Assembly: GCA_949825025.1 (NCBI GenBank)
Contig: OX463779.1
Location: forward strand, 29,602,539-29,666,538
Reading direction: 5' to 3'
DNA from: Siphlonurus alternatus
Lineage: Eukaryota; Arthropoda; Insecta; Ephemeroptera; Siphlonuridae
DNA length: 64,000 nucleotides
The notes beneath the pieces are model-generated. The model had not been told where the DNA came from, did no database searches, and was given only the letters and a program-made list of their open reading frames with translations. Position numbers and translations under genes: made by a program. Positions 46,419-59,300 of this stretch are shown here, piece by piece. Every line of letters begins with the position of its first letter. The first letter of the stretch is position 1.

Positions 46419-49400
46419 ATGTCGGGACGTCAAAAGAGACTCTGGACGCCGGTGGACGAAGAAACGTTGGACATTCTGCCAGACTTCCCTCCAGGTCCTC
46501 TGGACGTGTACCGCAAGCAGGCGTCCTTCAGCTGGAAGAAACTGAGACTGTTCGTCGAGGAAGAGGCGTTGCTGAGGTTCAAGGTACAGAAAAATAAAAT
46601 TTAATATTATTTATTTAATAATATTTTGTGCTTGAGTTTCTCGCACCAGCATCAATTTTTTTCCAGAGTGCATCAAATATTAATGAAAATTTGAAAATTT
46701 AATTACACCCCCATTTCTGGCGTCACACTTCATAATAAAAATACAAGTTTTTGAAGCTAAAAAGGGGTGTGGCCATCAAAAACTGAACCATAAATAATTT
46801 TTAAAAATACTTGAAATGTACTCAATATGCATGCAATCAAAAAAAAAAAAAAAAAAAGATATAACCTTGTATGATCTGTTCACTTATACATCTCCTCCAC
46901 ACTGATTTAACACAATATGACCTCACAGATGCAGATCTGGAAGACGATGGAGGCAGACCCACTTTTCCAGCACAGCACTAACTCACTCAGCCTGGACGAG
47001 CTGCGCCGCGTCACTGCCGCTCGCGTCAATCGCATGAGGGACTATGACTTTTTCAACGACGAGGTTTTACTGACAGAACCGCGCAAGGTGATCCTTTCAA
47101 ATTGAAATTGAAAAGTCAAGTCAATGTGTGTTACATATTTTTTTTAGTTTTTACTCTAGTCGCCTTGGACAATTTCCCACTTGCAACCTTTTTAATCAAC
47201 ATGCCCTGTATTATTCTTATGGGGCATGGTGATGGTGATTAACAAGGCTGCAAAGGGAAATTTTCCGAGGCGATGACTGTACCTAACTCGTTATGTACAG
47301 ACGTCGGCACGAAAAGTTTCAATTATGAAAGATTGGTAATAGCGTTGATCTGTTACTGTGGAAAAATTTCGCATATACACTATTATACATAAAATGTAAC
47401 ATAATTTAGTATAAAAAAAAAATTAAAAATTTCACAATGATATAAAAGGGGAATAAAAGAATATACTACTTTCAATATATTTGTTTAAAAAAAATGCCAC
47501 TAATCACAACATGTATGCAATTACAATTTTGTCAACATATTCCAGTTGGTGGTGCTGACGGACGCGATGAATCAATACGACGGTAACTTGATGCTCAAGT
47601 ACGCGGTGGTCTTCCAGTTCTTCGTGGCCAGTCTGCGAGGAATGGGCACCGATAAGCATCACAAATTCATCGAGATGACTGACCAGAGAGAGGTAGGTTG
47701 AAATCGATTATGTTGTTTATTTTAAAAAATTAGTATTAACATAAAAATAAAATATATATTGCAAGAATAAGTTTTGCAGATCTGCAGTGCTGTTTTTTTT
47801 ATTTATTTAGATTTTCGAAAGTTTTATAAGAAAGAAATTTTATAAAACCACACCTCTTTTCGACGTTAATTTTCAATGAAAGGATAAAGTTTGGGGTCAA
47901 AAAAGGGAGTAGCCATTAATTTTTTTTTTAAATACTGCCTGGAATTAAAAAATATATATATATATAAAAACAAAGCAATGTTATACAACTTTGTCATGCT
48001 CTATTAATAGTATTGAATAGTAATATTAAATACATTTTTAGACATGTTCTCCGTTTACTCCATTGCAATGCTCTTTATTAGCTCATTGGTGCCTTCTGCA
48101 TGACGGAGATGTCTCACGGCACCAACACCAAGCGGCTGCGCACCACGGCCACGTTCGACCCGGCCACGCAGGAGTTTGTCATCCACACACCCGACTTCGA
48201 GGCCGCAAAGTGCTGGGCTGGGGCTCTTGGTAAGAGAAATTAATTCATAGTTTAAGAATTAGAGCTCATTTGGTGCTCACTTTCAGGTCAGAACTGCACG
48301 CACGCTACAGTGTTCGCCCAGCTAGTTACTCCAGATGGTGCTATCAAGGGTCTGCACGCCTTCCTCGTACCAATTCGTGATCCAAAAACCATGCTGGCCT
48401 ACCCAGGAGTTGTGGTGGGAGATATGGGAGAGAAACTGGGACTTAATGGCATTGATAATGGGTCAGTATAACGTATGAAAACCCAATTTTTTTCAGGAAC
48501 TTACGTACACCTGTTATGAATATTGGGCTCGATTCACGAAGCAGTTAGCTAGGTTTCTAACCACGTTTAGCTTAAACATGTTTAACATGGTGGTTTAACA
48601 CGTAAAACAGGTATAGCTAAACTTGGTTAAGCTAAACGTGGTTAGAAACCTGGCTAACTGCTTCGTGAATCGCACCCATTTCCATTAAATAAATACTTAA
48701 AATTTATTGGCGAAGTCATTTTTATTGCTTTCAGATTTGCATTATTCAGTCAATATCGCGTTCACAAAGACTGCCTCTTGGACAAAACCGGAACTGTGAA
48801 CTCGGACGGTCATTATGTTACCCCGTTCAAGGACCCAAACAAGAGATTTGGTGAGCAAAACGTTTTTGTTTTTATATACAAAACATTATGATGAATTGGT
48901 TCGCTGACATACTAACGAGTCTATCGACAGGTGCGTCCCTGGGCGCTCTGCTGGGCGGTCGTATGGGTATAACGAGCCTCTGCGCCAGCAACCTCGGCAA
49001 GGCGGCAGTGATCGCGGTGCGCTACTCGGCCGTGCGTCGCCAGTTCGGCCCCACCGATGGTGTGGAGGTTCCCGTGCTGGAGTACCAACTGCAGGTGAGA
49101 CTATACTTGCGTGATTTTTTCATGCAAATATCTGGAGACACACCTCAGCAGGGTCGGTCTGGCCATTTAGTTGACTCCGCAAATGCGGAGCGGGCCCCGG
49201 CCTGCGCGGGCCCCCTCCCTGGCCCCAGAGAAAATATGAAATTTTACGTTGTGATCGACAATTACGGGTCAATTATAAAATATTCACCGCTCTAAAAATT
49301 CAGAAATTTATATCACCGTGTATTCTTTTATGTATTATAAAAAGACATGACTTCATGCATGTCTGGACGACAAATTGTTATGTATAGTAATACAAATATA

Positions 49401-52400
49401 CTGAAAATCTACCGAGTTCGTATATTTTCTAAGAAAAGTAATAGTTTGTATCGAATTCTATGACGAACCGAAGATCCAAGAATTCTATCTCACGTAGGTT
49501 CTCTAAAAAAAGAAAAAAAAATCCAAAATTAGAGAAAAATGCGTAGGGCCTAATATTCCCATAAGGATTTTCATGATTTTTTTCCAAGAAAACGACCCCG
49601 TAAAAAAAAAAAAAAAATTGAAAATTCATTAAAGAATTCATCATAGATTACGTAAGTATTTTTTAAATGGTACCATAGTTCAGAAAAAGTTGGAGTAAAA
49701 CGCGGTTTTATGTTCCATAAGGCTGCACGTTAAAGGCCTCCGAAACACCAACTTTGGGAATTTTTTGTGGTGAAACTAATTGAGATGGAATTTTTTGGTT
49801 TTCATTTCTCAATAGAGGGCAGCTTAAACTATTTTTAAAAATAAAATGTTAAAAGAAATGAACTCGCTCACTCTAGTTTAATTCGAAAAAAATGCACCAT
49901 TGGGTGGTATGAAAAAATATAGCCATGTTCCATAGCTCGAGCTTTAAATGGAAATGCAAACAATACAAAAAATTATATCCATAATTTTATGTTCCCGTCA
50001 CAAAATAAAGAAATACTCTTATGAAAATTATCATATATCCCATGGCAAATGTTCTTGATTTTTTTACGAAAAAAATGATCCGAGTAAAAGCATTAATTTT
50101 TTCGAGTGAATTATCACAATAAGGATGTTTGTCAGTCCAAGTAATGCCTTATTTATTAATCGACGCGTTCTCTCTGATTTTGTTTTTTTTTTTTTTTCTG
50201 TAGAACCTATATATGTAAAATATTGGATTTTTTTTTATTTCAATTTCAACCTCAACAAATATCTATATTATGATGTTTTGATTGTAGGAGAAATGGATTT
50301 CATAATTTGATTTTTTTTTTTTTTAATTCATATGGAGGAGCACCAACCAAAAAATAATAATTTTTTCCTCAAATCTAATTTCCGGATAAACGAAAGCTTT
50401 GCAATATTTTGATATTTAAAAAAATAATAAGTATGTCACGCCCATTTTTCTAAAAAAAAATCGCGCCTGCGGCGAACTGCCCCTCCCCCCGCTCCGCGGC
50501 CGGGCCCTTCGGGCTCACCCCCGGAGCGGGCCTTTTGCCCCCAGACCGACCCTGCACCTCAGTGCATAAATATAAACTTTGTCGATTTTGATTGTTGAAA
50601 TATTTAATCAAGATTGCCTGGTTTAAAGTTAATTAGACTTCAACTATGCAATTGCTTGTTTAGAGAAACTAGTGGTCGCGATTCACGAAGAAGTTATACA
50701 GGTTTCTAACCACGTTTAGCTTAACCACGTTTAACTAGGTGATTTTAACACGTAAAAACAGGTATAGTTAAATGTGGTTAAGTTAAACGTGGTTAGAAAC
50801 CTGGCTAACTGCTTCGTGAATTGCACCCACTATAACTATATTATTATGTTGACATTTTTGTGCATTAGGACAAATTTTAATTTATCCTATAAGATTAGGA
50901 TAAATTAAAATTCTATTTATTAGAAAAAAAGAGAAATGAAATTGACATTAATCATTAATGAATCCTATACTTGTACTGCAAGTGCCAACAATCAAACATC
51001 ACAAATTAATCAAATTATACTCCATTTCCAGCAATGGCGGTTAATTCCCTACCTGACCGGATCTTTTGTGCTCTCCGCATTTGCCAGGCGGGTTCTCAAG
51101 GGATACATGGACTTCACCTTTGGACTCTTCACAGGAATGGACCCCGACGAGCTGGTAATATTTGGGTTATTTGGGTTTTAGCAACACGCACCTACACTTT
51201 CACTTGTTACAGAGTGACATGGGAATAGAGATGCATGCCCTCTTGTCTGCGGGGAAGCCTCTCGGAAGCTGGATGGCCCAACACGGCATTCAGGACTGCC
51301 GCGAGGCGTGCGGGGGACACGGATACCTTAAAGGTACGTACCTACACTCAAGCAGATATTAAAAATTTTCCTATATACTATTATACACATTTAAGCGATA
51401 ATTCATCACACATAAGAAAAACTGATTCGTCAATTAAATTTAGCCAATTTAGCCTTTAACATTCATCAATTTGGGTAATTACGTTGTTGCTATTTTATTT
51501 GTATCCCTTCTCCCAACAATGTAATATATACCAAATAAACAATTAATATTATTACCATATATTTCTCTTTGAGGTTACTCAACTCGGCCAGTACCAAACA
51601 GACTTGAGTATAGTAGCCATTGCTCCTGAGCTATATGTAACCTGCCATGTAATGGTGCTTAACAAGTTGCCTATAATCAATATATCCACATTACTTATAG
51701 CTTCCGTTCGTTGTACAACTAATTTTTTTTACGATAGCTGCCGGTTTCGGCGATCTCCGCAACGACAACGACGCCAACTGCACATACGAGGGTGCCAATG
51801 ACGTCATTCAGCAGCAGACCAGTAACTGGCTGTTATCACTTTGGTCTGAGAAGTCGAGGAATGCAGGAGGCAAGCTCACCGTGCCCTTCAAGTCACCCCT
51901 CGGCTCCGTCCTGTTTCTGCACGACATTGACCGTGCTACTAGTGCCAGGTTCACCGCGCGGACAGTGCAAGAACTATCACATCCATCTGTAATCTTTGAG
52001 ATGTACGAGTGGCTGATGTGCTACCTGATGGAGGCCACGCAAACCCTCTACAGGGAGAACCTGAAGCAGGGCAAAGATCCGTTCACCGCCAAGAGCGACG
52101 CACAGGTGTACTACGCACGACCCCTTTCCCTGGCGTACGTTGAGGTAGGTCAATACTTGACATAGGTAACAAATGTCAAGACTTGTATGAAATTATTTAA
52201 TGTATTGTGTCTATAATGGGCGCGATTCACGAAGCAGTTAGCCAGACTTAAACCACGTTTAGCTTAACCAAGTTTAAACTATACCTGTTTTACATGTTAA
52301 ATCACCTTGCTAAACGTGGTTAAGCTAAATGCGGATAAAAACCTGGATAACTCTTTCGTGAATCGCCCTCATTTTATACTTATGACGTGACACAATAAAA

Positions 52401-53123
52401 AAATTATAAAATAATTGTACTGTACACCTTGGGATAGTACACATTCGATTATAAATTAATTTTCATGCATCAGGTTACATTTTTTTATATTAAAGCGCTA
52501 CAGTATGCTTTGCTTCTGGAACCGAGCCATTGACAAGGATACTGACCCGGAGTTGACACCGGTGCTCACCAAAATCTGCACTTTGTTTGGTCTCTGGAGA
52601 ATCGAGACGCACCTCGGATCCCTGTATGAAGGTCAGTATTCATTTCTTCCATGATAACATAATAAATATAAAGTAAATAATAATATGATGAAAAAAAGGC
52701 TTGTGATTATAAGAAAAAAATAATATACTTAACGCTATGACAAATGTATTGAATCATTTTCTTTTCCAGGTGGTTTTGCGAGTGGTCCGTTGTTGTCCCG
52801 ATTGGTGAGGGAGGCGATTGTTGCAGCTTGTGTGGAGCTCAAGCCAGACGCCGTGGCTCTTGCAGACGCACTCGCACCTCCAGATTTCATCCTCAACTCC
52901 GCGCTTGGTCAATCGGACGGAGAGGTGAGGTTTATTATTGCAGATATTAAACATATTGAATAATAATTATCTTTTGTTTCGCATTGATATATAACTGGTG
53001 TTATAATTCCCACAGGTTTACAAGGCCCTACAATCCGCGTTCTACCAGACCCCCGGTGTGTTTGAGCGGCCCTCCTGGTGGCAAGAGATGACGCCCAAGA
53101 GCACTCCAACATCCAAACTGTAG
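46419..53123 (+). CDS. ACOX3-like: peroxisomal acyl-CoA oxidase, ACOX3-like, tandem copy 2 (707 aa)
   Basis: Thirteen coding exons: 46419-46583, 46929-47087, 47546-47692, 48082-48229, 48287-48461, 48735-48850, 48931-49094, 51032-51154, 51213-51333, 51738-52144, 52496-52631, 52770-52924, 53016-53123. Start Met is the ATG just after an acceptor (ACCCACAG, exon from 46415). Same reaction and domain order as copy 1, ending SKL (peroxisomal import). The predicted catalytic Glu457 is kept in CTYEGAND, but the following Asp of copy 1 (EGDN) is Ala here and in copy 3. The exon from 52496 has a weak acceptor (TTAAAG) and starts RYSML where the other copies have HFC. One Gly is inserted in the long exon (AGGKLTV). 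Intron 7 (49095-51031) carries a hAT-like element and a hairpin MITE. Likely poly(A) signal ATTAAA at 53313. Confidence 0.91.
47156..47281. mobile_element. hairpin MITE of the TCGCCTTGGAAAATT family
   Basis: GTCGCCTTGGACAATTTCCC pairs with GGGAAATTTTCCGAGGCGAT. The loop contains CAACATGCCCTGTATTATTC and GGGCATGGTGATTAACAAGG. It lies in intron 2 of oxidase copy 2. Confidence 0.7.
48525..48677. mobile_element. hairpin MITE, GATTCACGAA family, copy 2
   Basis: Ends GGGCTCGATTCACGAAGCAG and CTGCTTCGTGAATCGCACCC, flanked by ATT (48522-48524, 48678-48680). Core repeats of CTAAACGTGGTTA. It lies in intron 5 of oxidase copy 2. Confidence 0.85.
49149..50554. mobile_element. 1.4-kb non-autonomous hAT element with 8-bp target duplication
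   Basis: Ends CAGGGTCGGTCTGG and CCAGACCGACCCTG are exact inverses. CACCTCAG flanks both sides (49141-49148, 50555-50562). The ends are GC-rich and the interior AT-rich. No transposase frame. It lies in intron 7 of oxidase copy 2, 47 bp after the donor, and starts inside the readable extension of exon 7. Confidence 0.93.
50672..50829. mobile_element. hairpin MITE, GATTCACGAA family, copy 3
   Basis: TCGCGATTCACGAAG pairs with CTTCGTGAATTGCA; CTA flanks each side (50669-50671, 50830-50832). Close in sequence to copy 2. Confidence 0.8.
52218..52370. mobile_element. hairpin MITE, GATTCACGAA family, copy 4
   Basis: GGGCGCGATTCACGAAGCAG pairs with CTTTCGTGAATCGCCCTC. It lies in intron 10 of oxidase copy 2. 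The target duplication is imperfect (AAT, ATT). Confidence 0.8.
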
Positions 53124-53329
53124 ATTGAGTCAGTTTGAGCTTGCTTTGGTTTTGTTGTACTCAAATGTTCGTTTGTATGTATGTACGATGTACGAGGCAT
53201 ATTATTTATTTATAGATTTTTTTCAAACACGTTAAATACGATATCATAGCATGTTGGTATAATTTAATATTCAAGTTTGTTATCACATGTATAATAATGT
53301 TTGTTGTAATTTATTAAAAATACGATGAA

Positions 53330-54180
53330 ATTACGTACTTTGTTTAATTATTTTAGTAATAATTTGTAATAAAAATAAGAATAGAACTAAATACAAATTT
53401 GATAACACGTTGTTACTAAAATTTTAGTATTAAAATGTAAAAATCGTTTTAAAAATGGTATTATGTATTCCATTAAAATAAAAATGGTTTAAATGGTAGT
53501 TTACTTTCAAATGCAGTAAATCGGATTCCTATTATTTTCAGAACTGCAGAATGGTAATCGATAATATTTATGTAGTAATTATTTATAAAATTATAATTAC
53601 ATCCATGTATGACACTCCACAATGCATGGTATAAAATAGAACCAGAACACTTACTGAGATTGTGACAATTTTATCTTATCTTTGTGTTTGATCCATATTT
53701 TATACCGAGGTAAATTTTTAAGATAAAATAATACTAACTATTAGATTTATTTCTGCCACCTAATTACAAACAGAAAGCATACAGTAATGGACAATGTATG
53801 AAATTTACTAATTGCGATGAAACAAAATGTCAAGTCGAGGTTGTCCAATTCCATTTTTTTTCCAGCTACTAATTTTATATCCATCACTTAGAGAACTTTT
53901 TATTTCATTTGAAGATATTGTTTATCAATGACTCGACTAAAAAAAAAAAAAAAAAATTATGAAATATAGTTTAGGTTATCGAATCCAATAAATTTAATTT
54001 AATCTTATTTATTGTTGATTTGCGTTAATATAGAGATATCCTCATCAAATAACACAATAAGGCTTATTATTAAACGAAATATTAGTAACTACGGAGCAGT
54101 TTAAGGTACGATCAAAGTACAAAATATCACGATCCTATCTAATTAATTAAAAATACTTGATAAGACCTTCATCTAATCAG
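53330..54180. other. spacer between oxidase copies 2 and 3
   Basis: AT-rich, with a poly-A at 53,940-53,956. No gene or transposon recognised. Confidence 0.5.
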
Positions 54181-54186
54181 TGTAGG

Positions 54187-54236
54187 TCAGTTGGGAGCCC
54201 GAAAGAAGACGAGCACTAGCTGTTAATTTCACTCAG
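54187..54236 (+). promoter_or_regulatory. possible initiator and untranslated first exon of oxidase copy 3
   Basis: TCAGTT at 54187-54192 matches the arthropod initiator consensus. The segment ends ACTCAG then donor GTGAGA (54237) and could splice to the acceptor at 55158, 7 nt before the ATG. No open frame is lost by calling it non-coding. Confidence 0.4.
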
Positions 54237-55165
54237 GTGAGAGTTTCGATTATATTTCTCTTAAAAATAACAATAATTCACTTTAAAGTAATAATTAAAT
54301 TTAATGCTCTATTATTATCACATGATGAGCAAGAAATTTAGCAAAGAATTAAAGTTTGCTAGTAAGGCATCGCTGGCTTTTTATGAGCCACAGTGGTAAA
54401 TTTGGGTTCTTTTAAATATTTTGCTTAATTAATACGACGATAAAAAATAAATAAATAGCTGTAAAACAAACAGATCTATAATAGTGATATGGGATCAGAA
54501 TAAACATTCATATTTGTTAAATTTCTATAGATGTATCATAGATGATGAAATTAAAGTAAATATTTTTCCATTATTATTCCATTATCAGTAGATTGTACAC
54601 ATATAATATATAATAGTTACAAAAGAAAGTAAAAACTCGGTATTTAATATATTATTTTGCATTATGATGCACATTAACTCTCATTCATGACTTAATTATT
54701 TTCTTATTTATCTTTCTATCCATAAGTATAGTTCTGTATTTGTTAGTTTATAAAAAAACAACCTATATTTAATTCCAAGTTTATAGACAATGTCATTCAT
54801 TTATGTTTACAATTATTAATGACTTGAAAGTAAGTTAAACTGTTTGCTAAGTAGCTTAAATACTTCTGCTTACATGCCAAATTTATTTTACATTTAAAGC
54901 ATTGTGTGGGTACACTGAAAATTTATGCACAATTACCTATCCCTTAAAATGCTGCATATATACAATGATGCGAAAAAAGGATATAGTAAAAACAAACAAA
55001 CAAGCAATTAAAAAAAATACATATTCATTAATGGCTCTAGCATACTAAAAAAAATCTGGGAACATATATAATCAGAGTAGTATAATTTGTATGCTCTATT
55101 CATTAAAATGTTGATCTTTGTTACTTTTTGATCACCTAACCAACTCTGTGTTCTACAGCAGCGTG

Positions 55166-56290
55166 ATGTATGGAACCCAAGCTGGAGAAGTGGTACCTGT
55201 GGATGAGAATGAGATCGACATCCTGCCCAATTTTCCTCCAGGTCCTCTGGACGTGTACCGCTCGCAGGCGTCCTTCAGCTGGAAGAAACTAAGGCTGTTT
55301 GTGGAAGAAGAGGTCCTCCTCAGGTTCAAGGTACAGTCACTTGCACAAGAAATCATATTTTATTGATTCTAAGCTCTATAATACCCCACAGATGCAGGTG
55401 TGGAAGACGATGGAGGCGGACCCTTTGTTCCAGCACAGTCCCCAAACCCTGAGTCTGGATGAGCTGCGTCGCGTCACTGGCGCCCGAGTCAACCGACTCC
55501 GAGACTACGACTTCCTCAACTACGAAAATGTCATGAAAGAGCCACGCAAGGTGAGAGATTCTTTAAATTTTCAGGAAATCACCTGTTAAATACCTATATA
55601 TAATTTGAAATTTACAAATATAATTATGAAATAAAATTATATTCAATACAAACAGAAAAATACTTAGCTAAGCATAAATTACCTTTAATATTTTTTCTTT
55701 TAGTACGTGGTGCTTCTGGAGGCTGTAAATCAGTACGACGCTAACTTGATGCTCAAGTTCACCATACCCTTCCAGTTCTTCGTGTCCAGCATCCGTGGAA
55801 TGGGCACCGAGAAGCACCAGAAGTACGCGGAAATGGCCGACCAGAGACAGGTTAGGGCACAAAATTTGGCGAACTTTTGACAGAAATAATATTCCATTTT
55901 TTTTTTATTTGTTTGTAGATTTGGGGTGCCTTCTGCATGACGGAGATATCTCACGGCACCAACACCAAGCGGCTGCGCACCACGGCCACGTTCGACCCGG
56001 CCACGCAGGAGTTTGTCATACACACACCCGACTTCGAGGCCGCAAAGTGCTGGGCCGGAGCTCTTGGTACAATTTCAATTGTTATAATAGTCATAATAAT
56101 TAACTTAAGCTTTAATTCATCACAATTATTAATACCATTAGCATCTATAAATGATACATATATTTTTTGTTGTAAATCAAATATAAAAAATCCTCCCATG
56201 TAGACTATTATATTTTTTTTTTATAATTAGTCTCAATTTTAGGCTAATACATAAAATAGCAACTAAAATAACATTTACTTATAATATTAA

Positions 56291-56361
<71 letters not shown>

Positions 56362-59300
56362 CTAATTTCAGGTCAGTCCTGCACGGTGGCTACGGTATTT
56401 GCTCAGCTGGTAACCCCTGATGGCGCAAGCAAGGGTCTGCATGCCTTCTATACCCCCATCCGTGACCCAAAGACAATGAGACCTTACCCCGGCGTGGTGG
56501 TGGGAGACATGGGAGAGAAACTAGGACTCAACGCCATTGACAATGGGTCAGTCAATAGTAAAATAAAAACGCAATATGGACTTTGATTTATAATCTGCAT
56601 TACAAAATACATAAAAAACACACATGATGTGTTACAAAATGTAACAATTATTTATATACAACTCAATTATTAAATCGGTAAATATTTTTCTATGTCCCCA
56701 TCAGGTTCATCATGTTCAACCAGTATCGCATTCCAAAGGAGAATTTGCTGGACAAGACTGGAACTGTAAATGAAAAAGGCCACTACATAACTCCGTTCAA
56801 GGACCCCAACAAGAGGTTTGGTGAGTCAATGATACTGACGTGGACTTTTAATGACTTTATCTCATGTAATACATTATAAGATGTAAAAAATATATTTAAT
56901 TTCCTTGCAAATTAAAAACAGTGAAATAAATTAGTATGCTATGATGACCATAAAAACATGCCACCACAGGAGCGTCCCTGGGTAGCTTGATGGGTGGTCG
57001 TATGGGCATCATGAGCCTCTGTGCTGGCAACCTTTCTAAGGCGGTGGTAATCGCTGTGCGCTACTCGGCCGTGCGTCGCCAGTTCGGCCCCACGGAGGGC
57101 AAGGAAGTGCCAGTCCTGGAGTACCAGCTGCAGGTGAGTCTGCATGGGATATCCATGATCACTTGATAGGGGAAGAACACTTATACAATGGAGTATTGAC
57201 CTCAAAATTTTTTATTGCAGAAATGGATAGAGCGTGCAAAGTTATGCTCCCCTGATTTTTTTCCGATTTTTTAGAGCCCGGGAAGTATTTTTAAAAAATT
57301 ATTGAAAGTCCTATTTGTGACGTCACGCGGCGTCAAGTCCTATCTTTTTCTTAAAGAGCGGCGTCTCGTGACGTCACAAAAAGAACTTTCAATAATTTTT
57401 TAAAAATAGTTCCCGGGCTCTAAAAAATCTGAAAAAAATCAGGGTAGCATAACTTTGCACCCTCTATCCATTTCTGCAATAAAAAATTTGAGGTCAATAC
57501 TTCATTGCATAAAATCGTCTCTATTTAAACACGCTTATTATTTTAGCAATGGCGGTTGATTCCCTACCTGTCTGCATCATTTATTATATCTGCCTTCGCA
57601 CGACGGGCCATCAAGGAGTACATGGGCTTCACGATGGGTCTTCTCACGGGTGCGGACCGTGATCAGCTGGTACGTCACGTGGTTTCGCGTCTCACAACAA
57701 TCAGCTGACGGTGTCTCGGTTTGCAGAACGACATCGGTATCGAGATGCACGTGCTCATGTCTGCGGCCAAGCCGTTGTGTAGCTGGATGGCCCAGCACGG
57801 CATTCAAGATTGTCGCGAGGCGTGTGGAGGGCACGGCTACCTCAAAGGTAATCCGTACATACATGTTCGGCTAATTACATCATCGTCGATACTGATTGAA
57901 GCGCCTGGAATATATGCAACTACTGTAGCATGATCTATGACTTTTCTAAACAATTTTTATTGCAAGAAAATGAATAATCATTATTCATGTCAATGTTTTT
58001 TTATTTCTTATTCATTCCTATTTTTAACTTTGCAAATTTACAGTGTTAAATAGCATTATTAGTATTGTTAGCATTATAAGAATTCCTACAAAAAAAAAAT
58101 ACATATATTCTTGAATAAGCTAAACAAAAAATATTTTTACCTTTTTAAGTGCCGAAGGTTAATTCTAAACTTAATTATCGCATTTAAAAATATACGTATT
58201 AATAGATACAAATAATCTAAATTAGTGTCACTTTGTACTGTTAGTATCTAATCCTGCTCATGCAGCTCACCCATTTGTAATGTTTGTTATATTTAATTAT
58301 ATATTTTTTACAATTATAAATATATAGCGTCAATAAATATTTTTCTGCATTTCAGTGGCCGGTTTTGGCGGTCTTCGCAACGACAATGACGCCAACTGCA
58401 CCTACGAGGGTGCCAATGACGTCATTCTGCAGCAGACCAGTAACTGGCTGTTATCACTTTGGTCTGAGAAGTCGAGGAAAGCAGGCAAGCTCACCGTGCC
58501 CTTCAAGTCACCCCTAGGCTCCGTCCTATTCATGCACGACATCGACCGCGCTACTAGCGCCAGATTCACCGCGCGGACGGTACAGGAACTAGCACAGCCC
58601 TCAGTGATCTTCGAGATGTACGAGTGGTTGATGTGCTACCTGATGGAGGCCACGCAGACCCTGTACAGGGAGAACCTGAAGCAGGGCAAGGATCCGTTCA
58701 CCGCCAAGAACGACGCACAAGTGTACCACGCACGCTCCCTCGCCCTGGCTTACATCGAGGTAGGCTCACATTGCTCAAATTTCCTTTTAAAGTTTTCAAG
58801 TTTTAAGAATTATATTGATCCTAAATTAAAATATTTCACAGCATTTCTGCATGATGTGCTTCTGGAACCGAGCAAATGAAGAGGAGGTTGACCCTGAGTT
58901 GAAGCCGGTGCTCACCAAAATCTGTACTTTGTTCGGACTCTGGAGGATCGAGGAGCACCTTGGCTCTCTGTATGAAGGTAAAGTTTCCGTTGAACATAAT
59001 ACGTCGTCAACATAGCCCGGTTGAAATTAATTCCTTCATTCAAATCACAATTTTATATTATATCAATAAAACACTCAAAGATTAGATAACCTGCTGAACT
59101 CAAGTATTTTCCTCTCTGTCACCAGGTGGTTTCGCGACCGGCCCTCTGATCTCCAAGCTAGTCAAGGAGGCTATCTTGTTGATTTGTTCGGAGCTCAAAC
59201 CGGACGCCGTGGCCCTTGCAGACGCGCTCGCACCTCCAGACTTCGTCCTTAACTCCGCTCTAGGACGCTCAGACGGAGAGGTGAGCATCTTTACCGAGCT

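Noticed and set aside
49429..49644. 71-aa minus-strand frame rich in Phe
   Set aside because: Lies inside the hAT element at 49149-50554 and is AT-driven; no transposase motif.
55040..55110. Another copy of the CRE-hairpin family
   Set aside because: Only a short resemblance (ATCAGAGTAGTATAATTTG); no inverted arm found.
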